Assembly (NCBI GenBank): GCA_033725935.1
Contig: MU867071.1
Span: forward strand, 362,392-426,391
DNA from: Cladorrhinum sp. PSN259
Taxonomy: Eukaryota > Ascomycota > Sordariomycetes > Sordariales > Podosporaceae
Direction: 5' to 3'
DNA: 64,000 bases
Made by a program: the position numbers and the translations under genes. Shown piece by piece: positions 22,030 to 33,312 of this stretch; the stretch's first letter is position 1, and each line of letters begins with the position of its first letter. The notes beneath the pieces were generated by a model. The model saw only the letters and a program-made list of their open reading frames with translations. It did no database searches and was not told where the DNA came from.

Positions 22030-22635
22030 TCACTTCTCAGAAGCTCTCCGCTGATTCCTCCTCTGCAGCCTCTCATTCCGCTTGATCTTCTCACGAATCT
22101 CTCTCCGCTTGTCGCCTCTGATGCTCGTTCCTTCCTTTCTCTCCTGCTCCTTAACAGAGTTGAACGGAACCTCGATGATGGCATCGTCCTGTCCGGCCTT
22201 GTTGGCGCCCTTGTATCCCCACTTGCGCTCAAACTCGCCCTTCTCAGTGTTGTACTGCAGGTTGCGGCGCTGCTCGCGGGTCTTGGGCTTGATGCCCCGG
22301 CGCTTGGCGAAGGCCTGCCATTTGGTCTCTGGCTTGGCCTGGGGAACTGGCTTCTCACGCGGGAGAGCGGTGTGAGGCGCAGGCAGGGAGAGGAGGACGC
22401 CGTCCTTGGTGGAAGTGATGGCGCAGGTTGTCAGGAGCTGGTTGATTAATACTTGGGCTCCGTCGCGGGCGATTGAGGTGAGAGTTGGTTCGAGCTCTGA
22501 GGGGGCGGAGGGGATGGAGGCGGGGTTGGGGTCGTTGGCTAGGAGGTAGCCGAGGTCGAAGGTGTAGGGTGTTGGTTTGGAGACTGTGACGGGGAGTTTT
22601 GGCTTGGAAGAGCCTGTCTCAGTTGGGGTCGACAT
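22030..22635 (-). CDS. RRS1: Ribosome biogenesis regulator RRS1
   Basis: With Rpf2, Rrs1 docks the 5S RNP (5S rRNA, uL5, uL18) into the pre-60S particle. Intronless, 201 residues. Conserved blocks are YTFDLGYLLANDPNP near residue 23, SLPAPHTALPREKPVP, and TKWQAFAKRRGIKPKTREQR, followed by a basic tail (KIKRNERLQRRNQRRASEK). ATG 22635 gives the standard start; the frame continues 73 codons upstream but contains no ATG. It diverges from TAF6. TFIIIA, whose target is the 5S gene, is also in the window. Confidence 0.93.
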   Translation of the reverse strand: MSTPTETGSSKPKLPVTVSKPTPYTFDLGYLLANDPNPASIPSAPSELEPTLTSIARDGAQVLINQLLTTCAITSTKDGVLLSLPAPHTALPREKPVPQAKPETKWQAFAKRRGIKPKTREQRRNLQYNTEKGEFERKWGYKGANKAGQDDAIIEVPFNSVKEQERKEGTSIRGDKRREIREKIKRNERLQRRNQRRASEK

Positions 22636-23064
22636 CTTGGAGGTTTTGTTGTAAATTGCTGGAGGTGATGGTGTCGAGAATTGGGTCGCGACAGTAAAAG
22701 GGAATGTTTTCGGGGAAGTCAGAGTAGGATGGATGGCTCTGGCAGCTGCAAGAGATGAATTGGTATGCGCAGACGAATGAATGGGTGCGAGCTTCAGAGG
22801 AGTTGCAAGCTTCTTTGAAAATTTAGGCGGAGAGAGGCGGCAGATTCCCAACAACTGTCGAAGGTGGGGTAGACTGGATGCGGCAGCGCGCTTCTACCGC
22901 CCTGGAAGTCACTTCGTACCTGACCCACATTTTACTTGACCGCCCTGCAGTTGCGAGTGTGGGATGATGCTTGGCAGCTCGTCGGCCAACTTCCTCCACC
23001 AAACAACACCCGGCAGAATCCAATCTCTCACCAGCTTCAAACAGCTTTCGCGCCACCTCGCAAG
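22636..23064. promoter_or_regulatory. Divergent promoter RRS1 / TAF6
   Basis: About 430 bp shared by RRS1 and TAF6. GAAAATTT at 22817-22824 is close to an RRPE core but one A short. No TATA box seen. Confidence 0.4.
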
Positions 23065-24518
23065 ATGGCTACCAACGACAATCAAAAGCTGCTTTGGAAT
23101 CCAGAAAACGTTCGAGATGTCGCCGATTCAATAGGAATATCGCTTACAGAGGAGCCGCTGCGCGTGTTGGCACAAGATGTCGAGTACCGAATCGGCCAAG
23201 TCATTGTCGAGTCGCTTCGCTTTATGCGCGCTGCCAATCGCACCACGCTGACCGTCCAAGATGTCTCGCAAGCACTCAGAGTACTCGACGTCGAGCCATT
23301 ATACGGCTACGAGTCCACTCGTCCATTGCGCTACGGGGAGGCAAGCCTTGGGCCCGGCCAACCTCTTTTCTACATTGACGACGAGGAGGTCGACTTCGAG
23401 AAACTCATCAACGCGCCACTACCTAAGGTTCCCCGAGATATGAGCTTTACTGGTAGGGTACCGGTCGGTCCCGATTGATGGCGTGCGCGCATACTAACAA
23501 GAACCTCTCTTCAGCACATTGGCTTGCCGTTGAAGGCGTTCAACCATCCATCCCACAGAACCCAACGACCGCCGAAACCTCCTCCAAAGATCTGCTCCCC
23601 AAGGGCCCCGGCGCCAACCCTGCCCTCGCTGCACTGGCCGGCAACGACAATGTCTCTTTCAGACCATCGGTTAAGCACGTAATTAGCAAGGAGTTGATTC
23701 TCTACTTCGACAAGATCCAAGCCGCCATCCTCGATGATGACCCCGACGAGGAGAAGACCCGTCTTCGACAGGCCGCTCTCGAATCTGTCCGCTCAGATCC
23801 AGGTCTCCACCAGCTCCTCCCATACTTTGTCAACTTCATCACCAATCAAGTCACGCACCGCCTAGACGACCTCTTTGTTTTAAGGCAAATGATGGAATTG
23901 GCGCACGCAATTATTGAGAACCCCAACCTCTTCCTCGACCCTTACGCTAGCTCCCTCTCGGCACCGGTTCTCACTTGTCTGATGTCACGCAAGCTTGGTG
24001 GCCCGGACAATGGGGTTGACGCAGTAAAGGAAGCATACCGACTGCGTGAGTTTGCTTCTAGCTTGCTAGAAGTCGTTGCAAGGAAGTACGGCAAGACCAA
24101 TGCTCTGCTGCGCCCCAAACTCACCAGGACATGTTTGAAACACTTCCTTGATCCAACCAAACCGGCTGCTGTGCATTATGGCGCGGTCCTAGGTATTGCG
24201 GCTGGTGGTGGTCCCGAAGCTGTGCGTGTTCTGATTCTCCCCAATGTCAAGAGCATTGACGCCGCGGTTTTGCAACCGCTGTACGACAAGGGTGAGGCGT
24301 ACAGGTCAGAATATACCGCGCTGGTTGGTGGGATCATGAAGGCGATTCTAAAGTTGGTGTCGGAGGAGCCAGTGGCCAATGGGGTAAACGGAGTTGACTT
24401 GTCGAGGGAGGGAGAGCAGGTGATTGAGTTCTTGGGGCCTACTATTGGGCGCGAGGTTGCACAGTTGGGAAAACATACGCTCAACAAGGCTATTCTTGAT
24501 GTTCGGCACTTGGAATAG
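23065..24518 (+). CDS. TAF6: TFIID/SAGA subunit TAF6
   Basis: Histone-fold subunit that pairs with TAF9 in TFIID and SAGA. Exons 23065-23452 and 23515-24518 (62-bp intron with a consensus CTAAC branch site near 23493) give 463 residues. The histone fold is at about 10-75 (NVRDVADSIGISLTEEPLRV, VTVQDVSQ-like TLTVQDVSQALRVLD). The splice completes SFT|AHWLAVEGVQPSIPQNP. The C-terminal HEAT domain follows (SKELILYFDKIQAAI, HQLLPYFVNFITNQV, KFG-like RKYGKTNALLRPKLTRTCLK, VHYGAVLGIAAGGGPEAVR). TAF8, another TFIID subunit, is at 41.3 kb. Confidence 0.95.
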
Positions 24519-25085
24519 GAGACGGGGCTCGGATTGCTATGGTATCGGAGAGTACTCCGTGATGCCTTGAGGATATACAATAATCGGCTAGGAGCGCGGC
24601 GTTCAGGAGTGAAAGGAGTTTGGGTTTAGGCAGCTACTTATATTGTACACTTTTAGTTTCTCGGGGGTTTCTACTTGAAGGGTTGATTACGCGCAATACA
24701 GCATTTGTATCCATTGCTGTTCGTTTGTTTCACTCGTTACTGATGATATTGATTACCCCTGTTCTTTGAAACTGGACAGTTCAGTAATTCATTACCCGAA
24801 CCAATATAAAAAAAAACTCAACAACGGGCTAAGCCTGAAAATGTTCATCTCTGAGTGATTTATCCTTTTACTTATACGTGCTTGTTAGGTTGGATTAAAA
24901 AGCATGAGTTTGGTATTTGAATACACTATAACACTTGTATGTACATGTAACTTACAGCAGAGATAAGATAAGAAACAGCTCCCGACGTCCCAAAGCTGCT
25001 GTCGCAAGTCGAAAAAGGTTTCTTGAAACAACCCCTCCCCCGCCCGTTCATTTTAGGAAGCTTTTCTCGGTCAATTCTTGACAAA
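24519..25085 (+). promoter_or_regulatory. Intergenic TAF6 to FAF1-like gene
   Basis: About 570 bp, A/T-rich (an A-run near 24809). The three-codon-biased patterns of coding DNA are absent. A CTGATGA near 24741 lacks a partner D box and stem, so no snoRNA is called. Confidence 0.35.
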
Positions 25086-26036
25086 ATGACAGCTCTTGGA
25101 AAACGCAAGTCCAGAGCTTCAGAGGACGATGTTGCTGATGCCCAGGAAGCATTACGAAGGCACTTCGAAGCTCGTTTTAAGCCAATCGACATTGCGCCTG
25201 TCATTAACTCCCGCGTCGCTCCAGCAGAGAAAGAAGACAACGACAGCAGTGAAGGAGGAGAAGATGACGATGATTATAGCGGTTCCGACTCAGACGATGG
25301 ATGGAATGGCGTTTCAGGCGATGAAGACGACAGCGAAGAAGGCGACGATGACACTCCTCCAGCAGTGGAAGTCGTAGATTATTCATCCTCGGGTCCGAAA
25401 GTCGAAACAATGAGTAAAAAGGAACTGAAAGCCTACCTATCCTCCCGCCCACCACCAACTCTCGCAGAGGCAAAGTCCTCCACTTCGAGGAAATCCAAGA
25501 AGTCAAAGGCCGGGGACGATAACGACCAAACCGAGGACAGTGCCGCCTTCCTAGCCAACGACCTCGCCCTGCAGCGCCTCATCTCCGAATCCCATATTCT
25601 TTCCGCTGCTGGAGGAAACTCCACCCACTGGCAATCGAGCGCTGCTGCAGATAGCGCCTCCAACACACGCGCCTTTGCTACCGGCCGCGTTACTAAAAAG
25701 ACCACCGACCTGAGATTTCAAGCCCTAGGAGCCAAGGACAGCATTCTTGCCCAGGCCAAGATGCCCATGGCTATGCGAAAGGGTATCGTAGGTGCCGCTT
25801 CAGCGAAGGAAATCAAGCGAAGGCGTGAGGCCAAGGAGAACGGCATCATCCTTGAGAGAGAGATCAAAAAGCAGCCGGCGAGAAAGAAGAAGGGCGCCCG
25901 TGGAGAGAGGCCTGTGGATGCTCCTGGTGTGGGCAGGATGAGAGGAGCACAGTTGACAATTAGTGCCCGAGAAGCAAGAGCGATCTCTTCAGAGGGTGTC
26001 AGGAGAGGTGGCGGTGGAGGCAAGAGGAGGAGGTGA
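25086..26036 (+). CDS. FAF1: FAF1-like nucleolar protein (40S biogenesis)
   Basis: Intronless, 316 residues. The N-terminus starts MTALGKRKSRASEDD and is followed by a very acidic Asp/Ser/Glu stretch (residues about 50-90). The C-terminal half is basic and contains RFQALGAKDSILAQAKMPMA and GVGRMRGAQLTISAREARAI, which resemble the Faf1/C1orf131 (FSAF1) family of 18S rRNA maturation factors. The start is the first in-frame ATG. The family is weakly conserved, so the assignment rests on the C-terminal motif, composition and size; another small nucleolar protein is possible. Confidence 0.68.
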   Translation: MTALGKRKSRASEDDVADAQEALRRHFEARFKPIDIAPVINSRVAPAEKEDNDSSEGGEDDDDYSGSDSDDGWNGVSGDEDDSEEGDDDTPPAVEVVDYSSSGPKVETMSKKELKAYLSSRPPPTLAEAKSSTSRKSKKSKAGDDNDQTEDSAAFLANDLALQRLISESHILSAAGGNSTHWQSSAAADSASNTRAFATGRVTKKTTDLRFQALGAKDSILAQAKMPMAMRKGIVGAASAKEIKRRREAKENGIILEREIKKQPARKKKGARGERPVDAPGVGRMRGAQLTISAREARAISSEGVRRGGGGGKRRR

Positions 26037-26709
26037 TTCCGGCAAGGATGAAGGAAGATATCCACTGCGAAATGAAATCAAAAGCAGCACACCCTGTTTG
26101 GCTTCAAATGATACCCCGTCCTAACTAAACCACATCATCAAGCCCCATTTCAGGTATTTCGGGATGATAGGAAAAATGAAAATAAAAGCAGCAACACATG
26201 TCCATCGTGACCACCACAAACTGGAGATATTTCCTGGACAACTCCGTCATGAAAAGTTTGATTTCCGTGCTGGGTACAATCTCAGCCCGTCACTTGTATC
26301 TAAGATTGTGTTGCACTGCAGGACCGCAGTGGGCAATTCCAGTTCTGAATCTCGGAATTGGATGCCCAAATTGTAAATATTGGCAATCGAGAACTTGGTC
26401 ACCATCATGCTACTCTCAAACCAATGCACCCGATCATTCAAGTTTTATGAGATTTTGAGTGGTAGCAGTGCTGCTGGGCGCTGGTCAATATAGCACATGG
26501 TGCATCCCGCTCTAAAACTGTGCAAGCGGCGCATCTCAACCTCCCTAGAAATTTTTAGCTTCGTTCCCAATTCACAGTCCCGCGACAGCTCACTGGCCGT
26601 GGGAGAACAGCGACTTCTCCCTTGCTGTACACCCACTTCGACCTCTTTCTTGTGCTGTTTTCTGCTCATTCTTTTGCTTCACGACTCCTACACATATACA
26701 CAACCCACT
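26037..26709 (+). promoter_or_regulatory. Intergenic FAF1-like to mL54
   Basis: About 670 bp between same-strand genes. Short open frames on both strands show no family resemblance. It holds the FAF1-like 3' flank and the mL54 promoter. Confidence 0.35.
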
Positions 26710-27391
26710 ATGATTTGCCGATCGTGTCTCCGACGAGCCTCAGGCCTCACCACCCGCCAAATATCAGTCTCACCCCTCCAAGTACCACGAGCAGCCTTCA
26801 GCACAGCCATTCAAACGCGCAACGCTGCAGCGGCCCCCGCCCCAGAACTTACTCCCCTCACGTCCGAAGCTGTCGCACCAGGAGAGAAGCCGGCGCCCCT
26901 CTCATCTTGCACAGCTGGCACCGTCCTCAGCGGGCTCAACTACTTTAAGGGCCAATCCGACCCAGTTGCCCTCCCGGACGAGACTTACCCTGCCTGGCTG
27001 TGGAAATGTCTCGAAGCAAAGGAGGATACGTCCAAGGCCAACGATGCCGACGCAGGCGATGAGTTCTGTACGTCTTTCAGTCTGTCATCTCCTCTTAAAG
27101 TTCACAAACTGACCAGTTCCCACCTCTTTCACAGCCAAATCGAAGAAACAGCGTCGTCTAGCAGCCAAACGGGTGCGCGACGCACAGGCGAAGCTGCTTG
27201 CCTCCGGCGACCTCGAGGCACTGGCGCCCAAGATTCCCCTGCAGAAACAGAGCATCAACCTGCCCGCCGGCGAGAGCGGCAAGCTCGAGGATGCATTGGC
27301 GGCCGCCGAGTCACGGGAGGATCTGCGCAAGGCCATGCGCAAGGAGAGAAGGCAAACGATCAAGGAGTCCAACTATCTCAAGTCCATGTAA
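26710..27391 (+). CDS. MRPL37: Mitochondrial large-subunit ribosomal protein mL54 (MRPL37)
   Basis: Exons 26710-27067 and 27135-27391 (67-bp intron) give 204 residues. It begins with an Arg/Ser-rich mitochondrial presequence (MICRSCLRRASGLTTRQ). The mL54 core is SSCTAGTVLSGLNYFKGQSD, then PVALPDETYPAWLW, and after the splice SKSKKQRRLAAKR and a C-terminus ESNYLKSM. uL2m, another mitoribosomal protein, is the next intact gene, convergent with this one. Confidence 0.9.
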
Positions 27392-27851
27392 AGGAGGAGC
27401 CAGGGCTCAATGTTGGTCTGTATATACTACAATAGGGTGTTGGCGGCGGCGGCGGCGGGTTAGAAGCAAAAGAACAGAAAGGGGAACCATCATCTGGAAG
27501 GATGGCAGTCACATCAAACATGTGGTTGCGTGTATCAAATACAGTGTACTTTATGTATATTTGGCAAAACACATTAAAATTATACGTCACGGTCGAACGA
27601 AACAAACAAACCGGTGCACTTATTCGATTTTTGATTCGTCTGGTTTTGGAAAGCCTACTTTTAGCTTTTACAAAGACCTTTTAACTCTTGTAATAATGTC
27701 AACTCTCTCAAGAGGAGGTACGGGTTACCTATACTGGGCTCCCGGTGCTCATCTTTCTTGGCCTCTCTTCACCCCACGCAACTCTTCCGCGCTTTCTTTC
27801 ACTTCATCATAACGAGCCATCGTCCTCGCTCGTCATATGCCGCCTGCGAAC
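27392..27851. other. Intergenic after mL54
   Basis: About 460 bp of mL54 3' flank including a (GGC)n-like patch (ggcggcggcggcgg, near 27440). Nothing else supported. Confidence 0.35.
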
Positions 27852-28489
27852 CTAATCTTCTAACCTTAAAGCATGTAGGACTCGTCCTTGATCAAGCCAG
27901 TGGATGACATCGTTCAGACCAATCTCAGACTTTGTTGTGGCACGGTTTACATCTGTGAACGAGGTATGAACGATAATCTTTACTTGCGGCGGGTTGCCTT
28001 TATTGAAGAAGTTATGTAACCTAAGGATGTGCTGAGGATTCTGGCATTGATGAGTGAATTCAAGAACAATTCAGGATTAAATACACATCCAATCACAAGG
28101 TTTCCTGTCCCGCCGACATGGATTTTAGAATTTTGGGGGGTTGCCAAGAGTCCCAAGCGTGGTATCGATAGCGTCCGCATTGCCCCGCCAAATTGACGGG
28201 ATCCTCCCGTCGCCAAAGCTGAACCTGGAAAGCTTAAGCGGAAGCTGATGAATTGAAGCTGGAACTATCTGCCTGCCTGCCCTCCATAATCCATTCCCAA
28301 GTCCATCGAAGCCTGGAATAGAGGCACTCGGCAGTCATTCTCGGGCATCTTACCGTTCATCTCTAGTGTGTTTTCCTCTGGGAAATACTTGCACAAGCTG
28401 CCTAAGATGGGGCATGTGTAAATCTCACTTGCAAGCTTCCTTGAGCCTGACCGGCGGATGCCAGAGAAAGTATACAGGTTTCTGTTTGT
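27852..28489 (-). pseudogene. Decayed or unannotated multi-exon gene of unknown family
   Basis: Three adjoining minus-strand open frames in different phases read like protein: 28489-28265, 28334-28125 and 28070-27852. The first contains YTCPILGSLCKYFPEENTL; the second GFDGLGNGLWRAGRQ and RFSFGDGRIPSIWRGNADAI; the third FFNKGNPPQVKIIVHTSFTD and ends HALRLED. A GTAAGA...CAG junction (41 bp, donor near 28354) would join the first two in frame, but I find no clean junction to the third, which also lacks an ATG. It begins only 37 bp after the uL2m stop on the same strand. I do not recognise the family. Either a small spliced gene or a frameshifted relic; decay is my slight preference. Confidence 0.35.
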
Positions 28490-28525
28490 CTACATAGTTG
28501 TACATGTTCGAGAAATTTATATTCA

Positions 28526-29732
28526 TTAGGCCGTCTTTTTGTCTCTCCGCTTGCCCATGTTGCGGACACGAGGGGTGACAACCCATTTGTTGATGTTGCT
28601 CTTGCGGCGTGTCTTGTAACCACCCTTGGCTGGCCGACCCCAGGGACTGACCGGGTGAACGTTACCCTTTGACTTACCACGACCACCACCGTGGGGATGT
28701 TCAACTGATCGAGATGTAAGTGACCAAACAGGGAGAGAGATAATTCTGTTTTTGCTTACATGCGTTCATGGCCAAACCTCTAACCGTTGGCCTAATGTTG
28801 AGCAAACGGCTTCTTCCGGCCTTGCCGAGTTGTCTGTATTGATGCATAATGTTGCTGGCAATGCCGATCGTTGCGCAAGCGTCCTTGCTGACCCTTCGAA
28901 TTTCACCACTCTGTAGCCGAACGATAACGAACTGGCCCGTCATAACCTTGGTACCGTCTTCCCGGGTCTCTTCCTCCTTGGACACGATAGTGGCATATGT
29001 TCCGGCGCTGCGGCAGAATACTGCGCCACCGTTCGGCCGAGAGCCCACGTTGAATATGGTCGTTCCAACCGGAATCATGTGCATTGGCAAGCAATTACCC
29101 CTCCACGCCGTCTTGGCTGCCAAAATACCGGGATCGACAATACCGCCCATGCTGTCCAGAAGATCCTGAGGAATACCAGCGCGGTAGCTCTGGACCACAT
29201 CACCAGCCCTCATGCCCTCAGCAGCAACAATGTAGCTCTTCTTGCCAGTCGCCTGCTCCGTCAAAAGCGCAATATGAGCACTGCGGCCGGGATCGTACTC
29301 AATGCGTTCCACGAGATGCGGGCCCGGAGTCCACCGATCGAAATCAACAGTACGGATTCTGCGCTTGACACCACCACCACGATGTCTGACCGTGATTTTG
29401 CCCGAGTTGTTTCTGCCGCCCTTGCCGTGTCCCTTCTTGGGGAAAGTCAAGGGGAGGTATGGCCTGCCCTTCCAAAGATGGTCGTTGATGGGACGCTTAA
29501 GATGGCGAACACCGGGCGTCCGAGGCTTATACGTTCGCATCTGTACTGGTTCGATGTCGGTTTGCATGGCACCTGAGAAGGCGCCTCCTGAGCTGTCGCT
29601 ACTACCGGAGGCAGAAGGCTTGAAGCCACTCTGTACTTTGGTCGCATAACTCCGGGCGACTGAAATCTGAAGAGCACGCTGGCATATCGAAGCCACCCCG
29701 GCGGCCAGTGGCCGGAGCTGCGGTTGCAACAT
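28526..29732 (-). CDS. RML2: Mitochondrial ribosomal protein uL2m
   Basis: Universal L2 protein of the mitoribosome peptidyl-transferase region. Exon 1 is 28760-29732, the intron 28705-28759 (55 bp), exon 2 28526-28704 (complement); 383 residues. An N-terminal presequence (VASICQRALQISVARSYATK) is followed by the L2 OB-fold (GKITVRHRGGGVKRRIRTVD, VERIEYDPGRSAHIALL) and SH3-like domain (NVGSRPNGGAVFCRSAGTYA). The catalytic-site block is rebuilt across the splice: TVRGLAMNAFEHPHGGGRGK, with the conserved His-Pro-His-Gly-Gly-Gly. Without splicing the protein would lose this site. Confidence 0.96.
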
Positions 29733-30273
29733 TATCGTGGTATAAGAGGTTACTATCGGGACATGGAGGGGTAATCTGGTCGGCCTAGGTAGACTTGCAG
29801 CGGCGGGGAGCAGCCAATTGCAGGCTGGCTGCGTGCGCAGGATCGGATGTTGAGGAGGAGAGGGGCTCGAGGCGGCGGTGTTGTTGTCGGAGCTCGATAT
29901 CCCATCGATCGGTCGGCGCTCACCACGTCCGAGATTCCACGATTTTGGAAATTTCGCTTCGGACGGGCTCTCAATCCGCTGCCCCGTGCTCCCAATGTGG
30001 CTGGAGCTGCTGTGGCTAAGGCAGCTATTTACGTCAGAGTCCCCTTTAAGTGGATTATATGTATGTTAAAGCCACACTCTGTCACCTGCGGAACCATCCC
30101 TCATCCCTGCACTGAACTTCAGCCTTGCAACTGCCAACAACGACTTCAACTTCAACGAGCGATCTCGAATCAAACTCCATTGCAATTTACCATGTTCGAT
30201 TCGTCATTGCAAACGCGGACATAACAGGACTTTTAGTTACCGCCCACGGCTACGGCTGTTGTTTGCGCGCAAC
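29733..30273. promoter_or_regulatory. Divergent promoter uL2m / VAC1
   Basis: About 540 bp between diverging genes, relatively GC-rich near uL2m and with CAACAACGAC-like repeats in the VAC1 leader. No core element recognised. Confidence 0.35.
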
Positions 30274-32396
30274 ATGTCGACCGGGCGGAAACTCGGCGGC
30301 GGCCGCATCTTGGGCAGTGGCAGGGGTCTCGCCCCGCCGTCATCGTCCTCGGCCGCGACACTCGATCCCAGAATCAGGACAGCGAGCCCATTCCCACCAT
30401 CCGACAGCAGCGTCGGCTCTCTCCCCTCTCGATTCTCATCGCCAAATTCTGCCTCGCCGCCCTCCTCTAGTCCCTTTCCAGACCTTGGCCAAGATCTTGC
30501 CTCGAATATTAGCTTAGGTGGTCCTTCAAATGGAGCAGCAACGAGTGGGAAGCTGGCTTGTCCAATATGTGAGGAGGAAATGGTGTGATTTTAATGTTAC
30601 CTGAGGACGGTAAATCAGTATGTGTGGGCTGACTGGTGATACAGGTGACGCTCCTCCAACTCAACAGACACATTGACGATGTTCACCAAGAACTGCCCGA
30701 GGCGGAACAGGACGAAGTCAAGTCCTGGTTTGACAAACAAGTCCTCAAGGCGAAACGATTCCAACCAATATCACTCATCAACCAAAAGCTACGAGGTCTC
30801 GATGTCTTCGAATCGAACGAAACGCAACCCATCACCGTCTCCGCAGCACCGGGAAAACAGATCGAAACAATAATCGACCCAGAGGAATTGGTCACGAGGA
30901 AACATTGGGAAAGGTTAAAGGGAGATGATACCTGCACCGATCCGACATGCGACAGAAAACTGGGCCCCCTAAGTGGGAGCGTTAACTGCAGGAAATGCGG
31001 ACGGTTGTTTTGCGAGGTGCATACGATGTATCAGATGAAGCTATCGAGGTCGGCCAATCATGAGCCTGTGAGAGGTGTCTGGTGCAGGGTGTGTGAGACT
31101 TGCTACAAATCAAGAGAAGGATACAATGACCATAATGGAGTCTCCCGTGATTACACCAAAGACTTTGCTGCGATTCGCCAGAAGAAGGTAGAACGACAAC
31201 GGCTCGAAGTTCAGAGACTGGAGAAGAGGCTCACCAAACTCACACGGTTACTTGCGGAAGTTCCTCAAGAGCCTGGGATTAACTCCGGTCTGTTATCACC
31301 CCTGGGTGGACCGAAAAATGTTAGGAAGGCTGTTGAGCAGTCTGTTGTGACGTGGGAGGATGATGCCTCCGTATCTCGTTGCCCCTTTTGTAAACAAGAG
31401 TTCGGTTCGTGGACGTTTAGGAGACATCATTGCAGGATATGTGGCAGGGTTGTTTGCGCCGATCCCCAAACCAAATGCTCTACCGAGGTGGGACTGAATG
31501 TTGCGCGTCGTAAGTTGTAACCATCCCATGTGCACGTCATGCGAGAAAAGGCTGATGATTTGATAGCAGCAGGGCTGCCCGCCACCGAGAAGCCAACCGG
31601 AAATGGGCAGGTCAGCGTTGATGTTCGGATGTGCTGTGAATGCAAGACTACCATCTTCTCCCACCAAGATTTTATTGATTCGATAACACACAAGCCGCCG
31701 GACCAAGTCGCCTACGAGAACTTACGGCAATTTGAGAGGGGTATCCGAAGTATGATGCCAGAGTTTCACAAGTCATTACTAGCGCTGCAACCGCCAGAAG
31801 AGGACAGCAGCAAGCCTCCACCTACGCACAATGACATCCAGCACGCGGGGAAGATTCGGAAACGTCTGACCTACTCGTTTAGGCAGTATGACAACGCCGC
31901 CAAGCGCATTCTTAACATGCCAACCGATAGCCCACAACAAAAATTACTACAGAAAAAGATTCACGCTGCCGCATCCACCTTTCTACACACAAATATGCTG
32001 CCCCTGAAGAGTGTTCCGGCTATTCTGAAATCCAACCCAGCGGGCCATCGGCGGCTTCTTTCAAATGGGCCGTCACATTCACCTTTACGCAACGGGGAGT
32101 CGGCAGGGTTTGACCCAGAGACGTCAAGCTTGGGAGGGGCTAGCGAAGTCAGTACGGCCGTCTCTGCACTAGAGACGGAGGAAAAGGAAGCCAGGGAAAA
32201 GTTGGTTGTTCTCGAAGAGCAACGGTTTATGGTACAAGAGATGCTGGGTCATGCAAGGAGTGCTCGACGGTTTGAGGAAGTCACCGCCTTGACGCGGAAT
32301 ATTGAGGAGCTAGACAGGGAGATTGAAACATCAAAAAAGGCCGTCAGGGAAGTGTCTGAACGGTGGGAAGGAGTTTATGCCGGCGCGGCTTCTTGA
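30274..32396 (+). CDS. VAC1: FYVE-domain endosomal tethering protein VAC1/PEP7
   Basis: Binds PI3P and Rab5-type GTPases and helps Golgi vesicles fuse with endosomes. Exons 30274-30582, 30645-31509 and 31567-32396 give 667 residues. A C2H2 finger (CPICEEEMVTLLQLNRHIDD) is assembled across intron 1. Two zinc clusters follow: CTDPTCDRKL...CRKCGRLFCEVH, and a FYVE finger with the PI3P-binding RRHHCRICGRVVC. The C-terminus has coiled coils (ALETEEKEAREKLVVLEEQR). Intron 2 starts at GTAAGT (31510) and ends in three successive AG sites (31566, 31569, 31572), all in frame. ATG 30274 is the first true ATG. Confidence 0.9.
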
Positions 32397-33312
32397 GTTT
32401 TTTTTTTTTTTTGAGTTTTTTTTTTGGAAATAGGTACGAAAGGGATTGGTTTTTATTTTACCCTCGACAAGCATTTGCATGGATGGAATGGAGTTTGGGT
32501 TGGTTAAACTTTTTGGGATATATATCTACTTCCCGCAGGTGGTGTTCAGGATAGCGTTTATGGAACTTTTGGCCTGCAGCTGTCATGATGATCTTGCTGC
32601 AGCTTAAAAGCAACCGTTGTGGTCCCGAGACTCGCCGAAGCAATACTAAGGCAAAAAGGGAATACAGTTCCAGACGGGTTAAAGCATAAAGATATAATAT
32701 AGGATCATAATAAAAGAAGGGGGGGGAGGGGGGGGGGGGGATCTACAAGGCCTCCTTAGATTTGTTGTTGTTCGAGAAGGAAAATGAAGAGCAGTTGAAC
32801 GCCGAGTGCGGTTGCAACTTTTTCAAGATGACGCCATGGCTCTCTGATGAGACACATAGGGAATATAATATCAGTATCTACAGTACTCTCCCATTATCGT
32901 CTACATGACTTCAATTTCTTGATTTCCTGTTTGATCCTGCCCCCTGTGGATCCAACATTTATCAGGCCCTCTCTGACCATCATTATCATCTCCAGGAACA
33001 CAATCATCCTATAATGGATTGCACCATACAGCCGCTGATCCAGGCGTTATACACAACGACAGCTCTACCCACTGTCACCTGGATGATCTTCCATATGTCT
33101 GCAGTCTTACAGCACCCGTAACATAAACGAGCCAAAACCGGCTGGGTATCATAATTTCTGCTGCGCGTGGTAAAACTCGTTATCGAAGAACGAAATATAA
33201 CCTGCCACTCGGCCGTATTGTTGTAGAGTTCCGAAGAACTGCGCGGCCGAGGCATTTTCTAGATCCGGCCCACTTCAAGGACTCTTCGGATCTTAAGAAC
33301 CACCCGAGAGCC
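32397..33312. other. Convergent intergenic region VAC1/FCF1 with homopolymer runs
   Basis: About 915 bp. Just after the VAC1 stop are two T-runs (32399-32426). At 32719-32740 is a G-run broken by a single A (8 G, A, 13 G). The remainder has no recognisable gene. Confidence 0.45.
32719..32740 (+). repeat. Near-homopolymeric G tract
   Basis: Twenty-one G residues interrupted once by A at 32727. Such a tract can form a G-quadruplex on this strand and often causes sequencing length errors. It lies in the shared 3' region of VAC1 and FCF1. Confidence 0.8.

Noticed and set aside
24736..24840. CTGATGA...CTGA pair after TAF6 as a snoRNA
   Set aside because: The C box lacks the purine, there is no stem and no guide complementarity I recognise.
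30259..30273. Upstream extension of VAC1 (five codons)
   Set aside because: Starts at a TTG, not an ATG; the first ATG at 30274 is the sensible start.
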